40,167 bases of DNA, taken from an uncultured Clostridia bacterium (GTDB lineage Bacteria; Bacillota; Clostridia; TANB77; CAG-508). Under the pieces are notes generated by a model that was given only the letters and a program-made list of their open reading frames with translations, did no database searches and had not been told where the DNA came from. Every line of letters begins with the position of its first letter. Position 1 is the stretch's first letter. Below, piece by piece: positions 1 through 9,013 of this stretch. The position numbers were made by a program, and so were the translations under genes. The stretch lies in NCBI GenBank assembly GCA_944392105.1, contig CALXVM010000018.1, positions 1 to 40,167 on the forward strand, written 5' to 3'.

Positions 1-24
1 ACAGAGGCATATTAAGTTAGCCAT

Positions 25-1324
25 AGGTGCTTCTTGTTACAAATTAACTAAAATTTATTTTAAAAGATAGGGTTGTATTGTGACCTTATCTTTTTCTATC
101 TTTTGTATATGTAATTTGTCTAAAGTTTCTTTACCATAAAAGAATTCAAAAGCCTCATAAGGAGTTTTACCACCTAATGATTTCCTAGGTACTGAATTAA
201 TATGAGAAAACATTAAATCAAGCTTGTCCTGTGTAAGCTCTTTCATACTCTTTTTCTTTTGAAGAATATTACGAATAAATATGTGATTGTTTTCAACATG
301 AGGTTTTTGACTTGCCATTTGAGCATCACAATAGAAAATATTACTCCTAATTTCACCAGTTTCATGGTTTATCTCAAAAAGATTTGGTTTAGCAAATTCA
401 GAACCTCTATCAGTTAGTAATAGACCAAATAATTTTTTAAACATTTCATCAGATAAAATATCTTGAAAGTAATTTAAAGAATTGGACATTTCTTCTGCAG
501 TCTTATGTTGTTTTAGAAGACCTATCATAAGTCCAGTATTTTCAAAGATAAAAGTTTGAATATACGGACCTTCTTGATGATTGTATACAGTATCCATTTC
601 AGTTGTGGGAGAACAAGGATTGTTCTTAACAAATCCTAAATAGTCATCGTATTTTCTCCCTGTATAGTCTGCTGGTTCAGCTCTTTTCTTAAGTTTTTTC
701 TTTTTCAATTTTCTAGTAACTTTTCTACGTAAATCAAGGTTAGTAACACCCCAATCTTGGAATAATCCCATTTCTATGTAAGTGTAAATTGTCTTTTCAC
801 ATTGAGTAATTTCTTTATGATTTTGTAAAATTGTGTAAATTGACTGTCCTTGCTTAATTAAGGGACAAATTATATGTGCTAACTCATAAAGTTCAGTAGT
901 ATTCAAATTAACACCTTCTCTAGCATCTTTCAAAGTATATTCATAATTCTTTTGAGCTACATTAGCATAGTAAAAGTATTTAGAAAGTTTGCACTTCTTA
1001 ATATTAGGGCAACAATTACAAGCACCAACAAAACGATCTCTTCTGGAACAAGAAATTTCTTGAAAATGAATACATCTACTAGTACAAACCATACAATCCT
1101 TAAAAAATTTACAATTCCAAGGAGGAGTATCTACTAGAGAATATTTACATTTTCTGTTCTTTTTAATTTCTTTTCCTATTGTAGATTGGCTTTTATTAAG
1201 CTCTTTAGCAGTTTCAAATTTTCTTAATCCTTTGCAAATATTTTGTTCAATAATTTTTCTATCTTCTAAAGAAAGATGTTTTCCATTAAAATCCATAAAA
1301 TACCTTCTTTCTCAAGAAGCACCT
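25..1324 (-). mobile_element. IS30-like insertion sequence, complete
   Basis: A single transposase gene fills this element. It is bounded by inverted ends: positions 23-36 read ATAGGTGCTTCTTG and 1313-1326 are its exact reverse complement. If the element proper runs 25-1324, the dinucleotide AT lies directly on both sides, which would fit the 2-3 bp target duplication of IS30 elements; because AT is its own complement this is only suggestive. The inverted repeat stops after 14 bp on the inner side. The left flank is cut by the window edge, so I cannot tell whether a gene was interrupted. Confidence 0.85.
55..1296 (-). CDS. IS30-family DDE transposase
   Basis: The enzyme cuts and joins the ends of the insertion sequence that carries it. 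Its 413 residues begin with an HTH region typical of IS30 (LSLEDRKIIEQNI near residue 8, then an AKELNKSQSTIGKEI helix-turn-helix near 30-44). A cysteine-rich stretch follows (C62, C68, C71, C75, C83, C93, C95, C96, C102), possibly a zinc-binding module. The catalytic DDE core shows D235 (EMDTVY), D296 (LLTDRGSEF) and E335 (KPHVENN), with D-to-E spacing close to the family's. The frame is open throughout, so the copy looks intact. Start ATG at 1296 follows AAGAAGG at a normal distance. The gene lies within 14-bp inverted ends, and a promoter-like sequence lies just outside the right end. Confidence 0.93.
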   Translation of the reverse strand: MDFNGKHLSLEDRKIIEQNICKGLRKFETAKELNKSQSTIGKEIKKNRKCKYSLVDTPPWNCKFFKDCMVCTSRCIHFQEISCSRRDRFVGACNCCPNIKKCKLSKYFYYANVAQKNYEYTLKDAREGVNLNTTELYELAHIICPLIKQGQSIYTILQNHKEITQCEKTIYTYIEMGLFQDWGVTNLDLRRKVTRKLKKKKLKKRAEPADYTGRKYDDYLGFVKNNPCSPTTEMDTVYNHQEGPYIQTFIFENTGLMIGLLKQHKTAEEMSNSLNYFQDILSDEMFKKLFGLLLTDRGSEFAKPNLFEINHETGEIRSNIFYCDAQMASQKPHVENNHIFIRNILQKKKSMKELTQDKLDLMFSHINSVPRKSLGGKTPYEAFEFFYGKETLDKLHIQKIEKDKVTIQPYLLK

Positions 1325-1333
1325 ATACTTACT

Positions 1334-1361
1334 ATTATACAACTTTCTTTTAACCTTACAA
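1334..1361 (-). promoter_or_regulatory. Candidate promoter reading into the IS
   Basis: On the minus strand a TTGTAA (1361-1356) and a TATAAT (1339-1334) are separated by 16 bp. Both lie just outside the right end of the IS30-like element, so host flanking DNA may supply the promoter that transcribes the transposase. The -10 match is perfect and the -35 is weak. Confidence 0.45.
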
Positions 1362-1463
1362 TAGTTATTAAAATACAATTAAAATCTATTTACTTTTATT
1401 TAAATAGAATTTACTTTTTTAATTAACTAATCAGAACGAAACTCTATTTCTCCAAAAAACTAC

Positions 1464-1492
1464 TTGACAGTTTACAATAATACATATAAAAT
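1464..1492 (+). promoter_or_regulatory. Promoter of rny
   Basis: TTGACA at 1464-1469 and TAAAAT at 1487-1492 are separated by 17 bp, a strong sigma-A-type promoter about 100 bp before the rny start. The rest of the 1327-1588 gap is AT-rich and holds nothing else I can recognise. Confidence 0.7.
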
Positions 1493-1588
1493 AATAATGT
1501 AGACAAAAATATATTTAAGTACAAATAATAATTTGTGATATATATTTATGGTACATTGAAAATTTAATAGAAAGAGGTGCAAAAGATT

Positions 1589-3130
1589 ATGGATATAATA
1601 ATCAATGTCGCCGTTTTTCTAATCTCAGCAGTTATATTCACATTTGTTGGAATGTTTATTAGAAAAAAACTTGCTGAATCTAAAATGAAAAGTGCCGAGG
1701 CAGAAGCAAAGAAGATACTAGACATGGCTAATGTAGAAGCAGAAAATAAGAAAAAAGAAGAAATCATCAAGGCAAAAGAAGAAATTATGAATGCTAGAAA
1801 TGAATTAGATCAAGAGATTAGAGAAAGAAGAGGCGAAGTACAAAGTCAAGAAAGAAGATTAATCCAAAAGGAAGAAAATTTGGAAAGAAAGATTGAAAAA
1901 ATCGAAAACAAAGAAAAGCTTTTAGAAGGTCAAGAAAAGGAACTTGAAGAAAGAAAACAAAGTTTAAATGATACAATAGAAAAACAGCTTAAAGAATTAC
2001 AAAGAATTTCTGGACTAAATAAAGACGAAGCAAAACAAATGTTACTTTCTGAAATGGATAAAAAACTTACTGCTGAAAAAGCACAATTGGTAAGAGAAAA
2101 GGAAAGCGAATTCAAAGAAGAATCAGAAAAAAAGGCTAGAGAATTAATTGGTTATGCTATTCAAAAATGTGCAGCAGACCATACATCTGAAACAACTGTA
2201 TCAATAGTAGCTCTTCCAAATGATGAAATGAAAGGAAGAATTATTGGTAGAGAGGGAAGAAACATAAAAGCACTGGAGACATTAACAGGAATAGACTTAA
2301 TTATAGATGATACTCCAGAGGCAGTAGTTATTTCTGGCTTTGATCCATTAAGAAGAGAAGTAGCTAAAATCGCACTAGAAAAGCTTATTGAAGATGGTAG
2401 AATACATCCTGCTAAAATTGAAGAAATGGTAGAAAAGGCAAAAGAGGAAGTTTCTGAAAGTATAAAAGAAGCAGGAGAAAGAGCTATAATGGAAACTGGA
2501 GTTATAGGACTTCATCCAGATATAATAAAATTGCTTGGAAAATTAAAATATAGGACAAGCTATGGTCAAAATGTATTAAACCATTCAATAGAAGTTTCTA
2601 ACCTTGCTAGAATTATGGCAGAAGAATTAGGATTAGACCCAAAACTTGCAAGGCGTGCAGGTCTTTTACATGATATAGGTAAAGCTTTAGACCATGACAT
2701 GGAAGGAACACATGTTGAAATTGGTGTAGAAGTACTTAAAAAATATAAGGAAAATCCAAATGTAATAAATGCTGTAGAAGCACACCATGGAGATGTTGAA
2801 CCACAAACAATAGAAGCTGTTTTAATACAAGCAGCAGATGCTATATCTGCATCTAGACCAGGTGCTAGAAGGGAAACTTTAGAAACATACATTAAGAGAC
2901 TAGAAGAATTAGAAAAAATTGCAGACTCTTTTGAAGGAGTAGAAAAATCATTTGCAATTCAAGCAGGTAGAGAAATAAGAATAATTGTTAAACCTGATAA
3001 AATTTCAGATGATAAAATGACACTTCTAGCAAGAGATGTAGCAAAAAGTGTTGAAGACGAAATGGAATATCCAGGACAAATAAAAATAAACTTAATAAGA
3101 GAGACAAGAGTAGTTGATTATGCGAAATAG
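1589..3130 (+). CDS. rny: Ribonuclease Y
   Basis: RNase Y is the membrane-bound endoribonuclease that starts decay of many mRNAs in Firmicutes. The 513-residue product has the full family layout: an N-terminal membrane helix (residues about 3-24), a long charged coiled coil rich in E and K (about 30-200), a KH RNA-binding domain with [10 protein letters not shown] (about 217-230), and an HD phosphohydrolase domain with the catalytic H361-D362 pair in [13 protein letters not shown] chose ATG 1589 rather than the in-frame GTG at 1577, because AGAGGTG at 1573-1579 is the ribosome binding site and covers that GTG. It has its own promoter and a strong terminator after it. ymdB follows, as is usual in Firmicutes. 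Confidence 0.97.
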   Translation: MDIIINVAVFLISAVIFTFVGMFIRKKLAESKMKSAEAEAKKILDMANVEAENKKKEEIIKAKEEIMNARNELDQEIRERRGEVQSQERRLIQKEENLERKIEKIENKEKLLEGQEKELEERKQSLNDTIEKQLKELQRISGLNKDEAKQMLLSEMDKKLTAEKAQLVREKESEFKEESEKKARELIGYAIQKCAADHTSETTVSIVALPNDEMKGRIIGREGRNIKALETLTGIDLIIDDTPEAVVISGFDPLRREVAKIALEKLIEDGRIHPAKIEEMVEKAKEEVSESIKEAGERAIMETGVIGLHPDIIKLLGKLKYRTSYGQNVLNHSIEVSNLARIMAEELGLDPKLARRAGLLHDIGKALDHDMEGTHVEIGVEVLKKYKENPNVINAVEAHHGDVEPQTIEAVLIQAADAISASRPGARRETLETYIKRLEELEKIADSFEGVEKSFAIQAGREIRIIVKPDKISDDKMTLLARDVAKSVEDEMEYPGQIKINLIRETRVVDYAK

Positions 3131-3180
3131 GAAATTGGGACCAGGTCCGAATTTCCTCAAATAAGAAATTGGGGACAGAT
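3131..3180 (+). repeat. Dispersed GGGACAG palindrome, copy A
   Basis: Right after the rny stop codon, GAAATTGGGACC and GGTCCGAATTTC form an almost perfect palindrome around a central A (3131-3155; one G/G mismatch). About 15 bp later comes GGGGACAGAT. The same arrangement recurs near 33675, and related forms lie near 12301 and 26942. The second half also forms the left arm of the rny terminator. Confidence 0.7.
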
Positions 3181-3217
3181 CATATAAGAAAAATAATTCT
3201 TGTATGGTCTGTTTTTT
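3175..3217 (+). terminator. Intrinsic terminator of rny
   Basis: ACAGATCATATAAGAA (3175-3190) pairs over 16 positions with 3197-3212, with two G-U pairs, across an AAATAA loop. Five T residues follow. It separates rny from ymdB. Confidence 0.85.
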
Positions 3218-3326
3218 ACGTAAATAATATTGTTTAATTAAAAAAAATATAGTATTATAAATACTGAAAAAACATAAATAAAAAAATATATAATTGTAAA
3301 ACATTTAAGATAAGGAGGCTTTAAAA

Positions 3327-4100
3327 TTGAGAGTTTTAGCTATAGGAGATATTGTTGGAGAAAATGGACTTGAAAAGTTAAAGGTAACTTTACCAAAATT
3401 AAAAGAAGAAAAGAATATAGATTTTGTTATAGTAAATGCAGAAAATACATCTGGAGGGATGGGGCTTACATTTAAATGTTTTAATGAATTACAGAAATTA
3501 AAAGTAGATTCAATAACAATGGGAAATCACACATGGGCTAAAAAAGATATTTTTGACTTTATAAATAATCCTATAATTATAAGGCCTGCAAATTATTCAG
3601 AAGGTGTGCCAGGTCATGGATATGGAATTTATGAATGCAAAGGGAAGAAAATAGCGGTAATAGATTTAATTGGAAGAACTGATATGGGAATATTATCTGA
3701 AAATCCATTTTTAGTTGTAGATAAAATAATAAACAAAATTTCAGATAAAGTTGACATTATTATAGTTGACTTTCACGCAGAAGCTACAGCAGAAAAAATA
3801 GCAATGAAATATCATTTGGATGGAAGAGTTAACTTTGTTTTTGGAACACATACTCATGTACAAACCGCTGATGAAGAGGTTACAGGAAAAGGTACAGCTT
3901 ACATTACTGATTTGGGGATGACAGGACCTAAGGATTCTGTTATAGGTATGGATACAGAAGCATCTTTAAAAAGATTTATTACATCTCTTCCAGAAAGGTA
4001 CAAATTAGCAAATGGGGATTGCATTTTATGTGGTGCAATTATAGATATAAATGACGAATGCTGTCGAACGGAAAATATTGATAGAATATATTTGAAATAA
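3327..4100 (+). CDS. ymdB: YmdB-family metallophosphoesterase
   Basis: YmdB (TIGR00282 family) is a dinuclear-metal phosphodiesterase. In Bacillus it cleaves cyclic nucleotides and influences biofilm choice, with links to RNase Y; here the substrate is inferred only from family. The 257-residue length is normal. Metal ligands are visible: D8 in AIGDIVG, E39-N40 in VNAENTS, N67-H68 in TMGNHTW, the histidine in VDFHAEAT, and the pair in GTHTHVQTAD. The start is TTG at 3327, supported by AAGGAGG at 3312-3318 eight bases upstream; no better ATG exists. It sits between rny and spoVS, the conserved clostridial order, but the strong terminator before it suggests its own transcription. Confidence 0.96.
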   Translation: MRVLAIGDIVGENGLEKLKVTLPKLKEEKNIDFVIVNAENTSGGMGLTFKCFNELQKLKVDSITMGNHTWAKKDIFDFINNPIIIRPANYSEGVPGHGYGIYECKGKKIAVIDLIGRTDMGILSENPFLVVDKIINKISDKVDIIIVDFHAEATAEKIAMKYHLDGRVNFVFGTHTHVQTADEEVTGKGTAYITDLGMTGPKDSVIGMDTEASLKRFITSLPERYKLANGDCILCGAIIDINDECCRTENIDRIYLK

Positions 4101-4157
4101 TTGACGAAAAAACCTGAAAATGCTCGACGAGAAGTGATTTGAATTTGATAAAAACTA

Positions 4158-4186
4158 TAGACAATTTCCAATAAATGTAATATAAA
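4158..4186 (+). promoter_or_regulatory. Promoter of spoVS
   Basis: TAGACA (4158-4163) and TATAAA (4181-4186) are 17 bp apart, 45 bp before the spoVS start. This looks like a vegetative promoter. In Bacillus spoVS is under sigma-H; I see no convincing sigma-H site here. Confidence 0.5.
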
Positions 4187-4230
4187 TATACTTGTAAACG
4201 AAATAAAAATAAAATCATAGGAGGCAAAAA

Positions 4231-4494
4231 ATGGAAGTTTTAAAAATCTCATCAAAGTCAAATCCAAATTCTGTAGCAGGAGCTATTGCAGGATTGGTAA
4301 AAGAAGTGGACAGAGCAGAAATGCAAGCAATTGGTGCAGGGGCACTTAATCAAGCAGTAAAGGCGGTTGCAATAGCAAGAGGGTTTGTAGCGCCAGCAGG
4401 AGTTGATTTAGTATGTATACCAGCATTTGCAGAAGTTGAAGTAGAGGGGGAAGACAGAACAGGTATAAAGTTAATTGTTGAATCAAGAAAATAA
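4231..4494 (+). CDS. spoVS: Stage V sporulation protein S
   Basis: SpoVS is a small Alba-like nucleic-acid-binding protein needed for normal spore coat and cortex development. The 87 residues match the family length (about 86) and the whole chain is the SpoVS domain: MEVLKISSKSNPNSVAGAIA at the start and AIARGFVAPAGVDLVCIPAF in the second half. TAGGAGG lies 7 bases before the ATG. It follows ymdB, has its own promoter and ends in an intrinsic terminator, so it can be a single-gene transcript. Confidence 0.97.
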   Translation: MEVLKISSKSNPNSVAGAIAGLVKEVDRAEMQAIGAGALNQAVKAVAIARGFVAPAGVDLVCIPAFAEVEVEGEDRTGIKLIVESRK

Positions 4495-4506
4495 AATTTA
4501 ATAAAT

Positions 4507-4537
4507 GGGGGCATGAAAATTACATGCTCTTTTTTTG
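4507..4537 (+). terminator. Terminator of spoVS
   Basis: GCATG (4511-4515) and CATGC (4523-4527) form a stem that extends by a G-U and a G-C pair, with loop AAAATTA, followed by a run of T residues (4530-4536). Confidence 0.8.
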
Positions 4538-4549
4538 TATAAAATCTTC

Positions 4550-4578
4550 TTGAAAAAGTTATTATTATGTTATATTAT
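4550..4578 (+). promoter_or_regulatory. Promoter of the solute-binding protein gene
   Basis: TTGAAA (4550-4555) and TATTAT (4573-4578) have a 17-bp spacer, about 40 bp before the start codon and just after the spoVS terminator. Confidence 0.65.
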
Positions 4579-4616
4579 ATAAAAGTATTATGATTTATTC
4601 TTAAGGGGTGGATTTA

Positions 4617-6206
4617 TTGAAATCTAACATTATAAAATATATTTTTATAGCGTTTGTAGTAGGAATATTAGCTTTTGCAATATATTTCTTGAATAGTAAT
4701 AATAATCAAGAAGACGAAAATAATCATAATAGTACTGTACAATATGAAACAACTCAAATGATAACAAATATAAGATTAGGAATATCAGATTTTGACAGTA
4801 TAAACCCAATAATAAGCGAAAATAGAGAGGTTTTAAATATATCTACATTAATATTTGAACCACTTCTTACACTAACATCTGACTATAAAACACAATATTG
4901 CCTAGCTAAAGAAATAGCAAAATCAGATGCAACGACATATGTAGTTAAGTTAAATGAAAATGTAAGTTGGAGTGACGGCTCAACATTAACAGCAAAAGAT
5001 GTACAATTTACTATAGACAAAATAAAAGAAAATAAATCATCAGTATATGTGGAAAATGTAGCCAGAATAAAATCTGTTGAGGTAATAGACTATACTACTC
5101 TAAAGATCTTTTTGGATAAAGAGGTACCATTTTTTGAATATAATTTAACTTTTCCAATAATATCGTACAATCAATATAACGAAAAAGACTTAAAAGAGGA
5201 CATTCCAATAAGTACCGGGATGTATAAGATTACATCATTAAATGGGGATAAAATAGAGCTAGTAAAAAATGAGAAATGGAGAAATATAAATACAACAAAT
5301 CCAAAAATATATAAAATTACCGTAAATTTATATAAATCTGCTGGCGAAATTTTTAATGCTTTTAAGCTTGAAAATGTAGACATAGTTAATACTTCAAAAA
5401 CCAATATAGAAGACTATGTAGGGACAATGGGATATAATAAAAAACAATATGGAGGCAGAGAATATGACTTTTTAGCTTTAAATTGTGATGACACAGTATT
5501 ACAGTACAAAGAAGTAAGACAAGCTATAAATTATGCAATAGATAAAGAAAATATAGTTGCAAGCATTTATAATAATAACTATGCAGTTGCAGATTTTCCT
5601 TTAGATTATGGACACTATTTATATCCAGAAGACAGTGAAAAAATTGAGTACAATAGGGAAAAAGCAAAACAAGTATTAGAAGATGCAGGATGGGTTTATA
5701 AGTATGGTGAATGGCGCAAAACAGAAAATTACAGGACAAGAACCATTGATTTAACAATTATTGTGGATAGCACAAATGAAAATAGAGTTAAAGTAGCTAA
5801 ACTAATAGAAAAACAACTTGAAAGTATAGGAATTAATGTATATGTAAATGATGTTACTAAATCAGGATATGAAAGAAGATTAAAACAAAAAGATTATGAA
5901 ATTATACTAACAGGAGTATATAATTCATATAGTCCAGATTTAACTTACTTTTATGGCGAAGATAATTTAGCTAATGTTGAAAACGAAGAAATGAATAACT
6001 TATTAAATGAAGTAAAAAGTATAGCAGACGAAAATATGCTAAAAGAAAAATATAAGAATATTATTAATATTTCAAAAGATGAGGCAGCATATATAGGGTT
6101 ATATAGAAATAAAAATACTGTAATTTCAGAGCAAGGCTTAATGGGAGAAATTACTCCAAATAATTATACTACTTATTATAATTTATATAATTGGTATAGG
6201 CAGTAA
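4617..6206 (+). CDS. Membrane-anchored peptide/nickel-type solute-binding protein
   Basis: The product belongs to the SBP_bac_5 family, the extracellular receptors of Opp/Dpp-type ABC transporters that bind oligopeptides. Family features are visible: a DSINPIISENREVLNI segment, LNENVSWSDGSTLTAKDVQF near residue 115, and VRQAINYAIDKENIV near residue 305. The 529 residues are a full-length domain. It has one N-terminal membrane helix (about 5-25) and no lipobox cysteine, so it seems to be helix-anchored rather than a lipoprotein, which is unusual for the family. I chose TTG 4617 because AAGGGGTGG (4603-4611) fits as its ribosome site; a GTG at 4608 lies inside that site. No permease or ATPase genes are next to it. 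Confidence 0.88.
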   Translation: MKSNIIKYIFIAFVVGILAFAIYFLNSNNNQEDENNHNSTVQYETTQMITNIRLGISDFDSINPIISENREVLNISTLIFEPLLTLTSDYKTQYCLAKEIAKSDATTYVVKLNENVSWSDGSTLTAKDVQFTIDKIKENKSSVYVENVARIKSVEVIDYTTLKIFLDKEVPFFEYNLTFPIISYNQYNEKDLKEDIPISTGMYKITSLNGDKIELVKNEKWRNINTTNPKIYKITVNLYKSAGEIFNAFKLENVDIVNTSKTNIEDYVGTMGYNKKQYGGREYDFLALNCDDTVLQYKEVRQAINYAIDKENIVASIYNNNYAVADFPLDYGHYLYPEDSEKIEYNREKAKQVLEDAGWVYKYGEWRKTENYRTRTIDLTIIVDSTNENRVKVAKLIEKQLESIGINVYVNDVTKSGYERRLKQKDYEIILTGVYNSYSPDLTYFYGEDNLANVENEEMNNLLNEVKSIADENMLKEKYKNIINISKDEAAYIGLYRNKNTVISEQGLMGEITPNNYTTYYNLYNWYRQ

Positions 6207-6242
6207 AAAGCTCTTCAGCATATGTATTTTTTAAGTGTTTCT

Positions 6243-6400
6243 AATATAATAAATAATTTTTTGTACCTTGCTGCTCGCAACTACTTATTATCAAAATAAA
6301 AACTGCATTTTTATTTTGATAGAAAGAAAGTTGCTCGAATCGCACTTCGCTTACGCTACGTTTGAGCGCTGCGCGGTACTACAAAATTATTTATTATATT
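6243..6400. repeat. Long nested inverted repeat (hairpin element)
   Basis: The 309-bp gap between the binding-protein gene and recA holds one large imperfect palindrome. Outer arms 6243-6267 and 6375-6400 match with one indel and one mismatch. Inside, 6289-6302 (TATCAAAATAAAAA) and 6308-6321 are exact inverted copies around CTGCA, extended by GCAACT (6277-6282) and AGTTGC (6329-6334). The right half also carries a GC-richer insert (about 6335-6374) out of keeping with the surroundings. It could be a small non-autonomous mobile element (MITE) or a structured RNA. I see no coding frame in it. Confidence 0.6.
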
Positions 6401-6437
6401 CATAAAATATTAAAATTTATAAAATTATAAAAAATGC

Positions 6438-6465
6438 TTGACAAATAAAATTGTTAATGTATAAT
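6438..6465 (+). promoter_or_regulatory. Promoter of recA
   Basis: TTGACA (6438-6443) and TATAAT (6460-6465), both perfect matches, are separated by 16 bp, 50 bp before the recA start. Confidence 0.8.
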
Positions 6466-6470
6466 ATAGA

Positions 6471-6484
6471 CAAACAAATGTTTA
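6471..6484 (+). promoter_or_regulatory. Candidate LexA (SOS) box of recA
   Basis: CAAACAAATGTTTA is a symmetric site (AAAC-4 bp-GTTT) lying just after the recA -10 box. The Firmicutes LexA operator has the form CGAAC-4 bp-GTTCG. Here the inner AAC/GTT is kept but the outer G and C are A and T, so the call rests mostly on its position. lexA itself is not in the window. Confidence 0.45.
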
Positions 6485-6515
6485 TTATATTCAAATATAA
6501 ATTAGGAGGAATAAT

Positions 6516-7583
6516 ATGAATAACGAAAATCCAGAAAAGAAAAAAGCACTAGAAATGGCATTAGGACAAATTGAAAAACAATTTGGTAAAGGGGCTGTAA
6601 TGAAACTTGGAGATTTTACAGCAATGAATGTAGAAGCTATTCCAACAGGAGCATTAAGTTTAGATATAGCTTTAGGAATAGGAGGTATTCCTAGAGGAAG
6701 AATTATAGAAATATTTGGACCTGAGTCATCAGGTAAAACAACACTTGCATTACACATGATTGCAGAGGCACAAAAATTAGGTGGAGAAGCTGCATTTATA
6801 GATGCAGAGCATGCACTAGATCCAGTTTATGCTAAACATTTAGGAGTAGATATAGATAATTTAATAGTATCTCAACCAGATACAGGAGAGCAAGCTTTAG
6901 AAATAGCTGAGGCATTAGTGAGAAGCGGTGCAATAGATATAATTGTTATAGACTCTGTTGCTGCATTAGTTCCAAAAGCAGAAATAGATGGAGACATGGG
7001 AGATTCTCATGTTGGTTTACAAGCAAGATTGATGTCACAAGCTCTAAGAAAATTGGCAAGCGTTATTAATAAATCAAAATCAGTTATAGTGTTTATTAAC
7101 CAATTAAGAGAAAAAATTGGAGTAATGTTTGGAAACCCAGAAACAACGCCAGGTGGTAGAGCTTTAAAGTTCTATGCATCTGTTAGACTAGACATAAGAA
7201 AAATAGAAACAATGAAGCAAGATGGAGAAGTGGTTGGAAATAGAGCTAAAGTAAAAGTAGTAAAAAATAAAGTGGCTCCACCATTTAGAGAGGCAGAATT
7301 TGACATAGTATATGGAAAAGGAATATCTAAAGTAGGAAATATACTAGATTTAGGAGTTAATTTAGATATAGTAAACAAAAGCGGTGCTTGGTTCTCTTAT
7401 AATGGAGAAAGAATTGGACAAGGTAGAGAAAATGCTAAAAAATATTTAGAGGATCATCCAGAAATAACAGCTGAAATAGAGAAGAAAGTAAGAAATAACT
7501 TTTCGGAAGCTTTTGAAAAAAGTTTAGGAGATGAAGAAGTAGACCCAGAACAAGAAAAAGCACCAGAAGAGGAAGAAAACTAA
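6516..7583 (+). CDS. recA: Recombinase RecA
   Basis: RecA forms filaments on single-stranded DNA, catalyses strand exchange in recombinational repair and triggers LexA self-cleavage. The 355 residues are full length. Walker A is GPESSGKT (68-75), the Walker B strand is [10 protein letters not shown] ending at D146, and the glutamate-rich C-terminal tail ([18 protein letters not shown]) is the usual autoregulatory end. AGGAGG lies 6 bases before the ATG. It has its own promoter with a possible SOS operator, and recX follows 94 bp downstream. Confidence 0.99.
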   Translation: MNNENPEKKKALEMALGQIEKQFGKGAVMKLGDFTAMNVEAIPTGALSLDIALGIGGIPRGRIIEIFGPESSGKTTLALHMIAEAQKLGGEAAFIDAEHALDPVYAKHLGVDIDNLIVSQPDTGEQALEIAEALVRSGAIDIIVIDSVAALVPKAEIDGDMGDSHVGLQARLMSQALRKLASVINKSKSVIVFINQLREKIGVMFGNPETTPGGRALKFYASVRLDIRKIETMKQDGEVVGNRAKVKVVKNKVAPPFREAEFDIVYGKGISKVGNILDLGVNLDIVNKSGAWFSYNGERIGQGRENAKKYLEDHPEITAEIEKKVRNNFSEAFEKSLGDEEVDPEQEKAPEEEEN

Positions 7584-7677
7584 AACTACTGAAACTTAAG
7601 TTACTAGACTAAAATTTCTGCAAGACTATACAATAAAAAAATAATTGCAAATAATTATAATTAATGGAAGTAGAGAA

Positions 7678-8121
7678 ATGTCATATACAATAGAAGAATT
7701 TGATAGTGTAAAAACAAAAGTATTAAAATATATTATGTATAAGAAGAGAACTGAAAAAGAAGTAAGGCAGAAGTTCTCTTCTTCTGTTGATGAAAATCTA
7801 TTAGATGAAGTAATTGAAAATTTAAAAGAATTAGGATATATTAATGACTTAAGATATGTAGAAAGAGCTGTAAATGAATTTGTTGCAATAAATACTTTAT
7901 CTATAAGAGAAATTGAATATAAACTATATTCAAAAGGTGTTAATAATGCTATAATAGAACAGTATATACAGAGTAATATAGAAGAGCTAAAAGAATATGA
8001 GCAACAATGTGCACAGAAAATATACTATAAAAAACAGCCTACAATGGAAAAAGAAGATATAATTAATTTCTTAAGAAAAAAGGGTTATACATCAGAAACA
8101 ATACGAAACTTAGAAGAATAG
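7678..8121 (+). CDS. recX: Regulatory protein RecX
   Basis: RecX binds the RecA filament and modulates its activity. The product is rich in helices with RecX-type repeats: VKTKVLKYIMYKKRTEKEVR, then LKELGYINDLRYVERAVNEF, and near the end a second KKGYTSETI unit. At 147 residues it matches the short RecX forms. I chose ATG 7678, preceded by GGAAG at 7665-7669. A TTG at 7645 in the same frame would add 11 residues but has no ribosome site. The position directly after recA is the classic arrangement and supports co-transcription. Confidence 0.88.
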   Translation: MSYTIEEFDSVKTKVLKYIMYKKRTEKEVRQKFSSSVDENLLDEVIENLKELGYINDLRYVERAVNEFVAINTLSIREIEYKLYSKGVNNAIIEQYIQSNIEELKEYEQQCAQKIYYKKQPTMEKEDIINFLRKKGYTSETIRNLEE

Positions 8122-8242
8122 GCTTTTTAGAGATTTTTATTATATAAACTATAAAGAATACATATAATATTTTTTTATAAAAGTATAACATGCAAGGTAT
8201 TGCGATATATAAATAAGGTAAATATCCTAAAGGGAGTAAAAT

Positions 8243-9013
8243 ATGCAAAACATTTTAACTTATGAATCAACTAAATATCCTATAAAAATAGAGAACTTTG
8301 AGGGGCCTCTTGATTTACTATGCCATTTAATAGATAAAAATAAAATGGATATATGCGATGTTAAAATAAGCAAAATTGCAGACCAATATATAGATTATAT
8401 AAATGCCATGGAAGAAATGAACTTAGAGATTGCAAGCGAATTTTTAATTATGGCATCTGCACTTATATACTTAAAATCAAAAAGTTTACTTCCTAAAGAG
8501 ACAGATGATGAGGAGGAGCTTTCAGAAGAAGAGCTTTTAAGAAGGATTATTGAATACAAAAAATACAAAGAAATATCAACAAAACTTAAGGAATTATTTA
8601 TTGAAAATTCTAAAAAAGTTTTTAAACAGCCTGACGTAGTTGAACTTCCAAAACAAAAAATAGAAATTCAATATAAACGAGAGGATATAGAAAAAGCATA
8701 TAAAAATATAGTAAATAGGAGTAAAAATAGATTAAATCAAAATGCTAAGAATATTGACAAAATAGCAATTGTAGACCATTATACAGTTGCAGAAAAAGTA
8801 AAAGAAATGTTTAAAGCTCTTATTTCGAATAAAAAATTCGTATTTAATAAGTTATTCCCTGCTAAAAAGTGTGATAAAGAGGAAATTGTTACTGCTTTTA
8901 CAGGTTTGCTAGAGCTTTCAAGAAGAAGCAAAGTAATTACAAACCAAGAAGTTATTTTTGGAGATATTACTGTAGAAAAAGCTAATAGAAAAGCAAATAC
9001 TGAAAATAAATAG
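8243..9013 (+). CDS. scpA: Segregation and condensation protein A
   Basis: ScpA is the kleisin subunit of the SMC-ScpA-ScpB condensin, which compacts and helps segregate chromosomes. The N-terminal SMC-binding part is clear (KIENFEGPLDLLCHLIDKNK near residue 14, then FLIMASALIYLKSKSLLP near 71), and the C-terminal winged-helix part is about 170-245 (VTAFTGLLELSRRSKVITNQ). Length 256 is normal. AAGGGAG precedes the ATG. The gene for its partner, scpB, which usually follows directly, is absent; the next gene is a DUF2953 protein. The downstream gap 9014-9219 is almost free of C and G and holds no gene. Confidence 0.95.
   Translation: MQNILTYESTKYPIKIENFEGPLDLLCHLIDKNKMDICDVKISKIADQYIDYINAMEEMNLEIASEFLIMASALIYLKSKSLLPKETDDEEELSEEELLRRIIEYKKYKEISTKLKELFIENSKKVFKQPDVVELPKQKIEIQYKREDIEKAYKNIVNRSKNRLNQNAKNIDKIAIVDHYTVAEKVKEMFKALISNKKFVFNKLFPAKKCDKEEIVTAFTGLLELSRRSKVITNQEVIFGDITVEKANRKANTENK

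Noticed and set aside
4101..4230. Sigma-H promoter for spoVS
   Set aside because: No match to the AGGA-type -35 and GAAT-type -10 at the right spacing; a vegetative-type promoter explains the region better.
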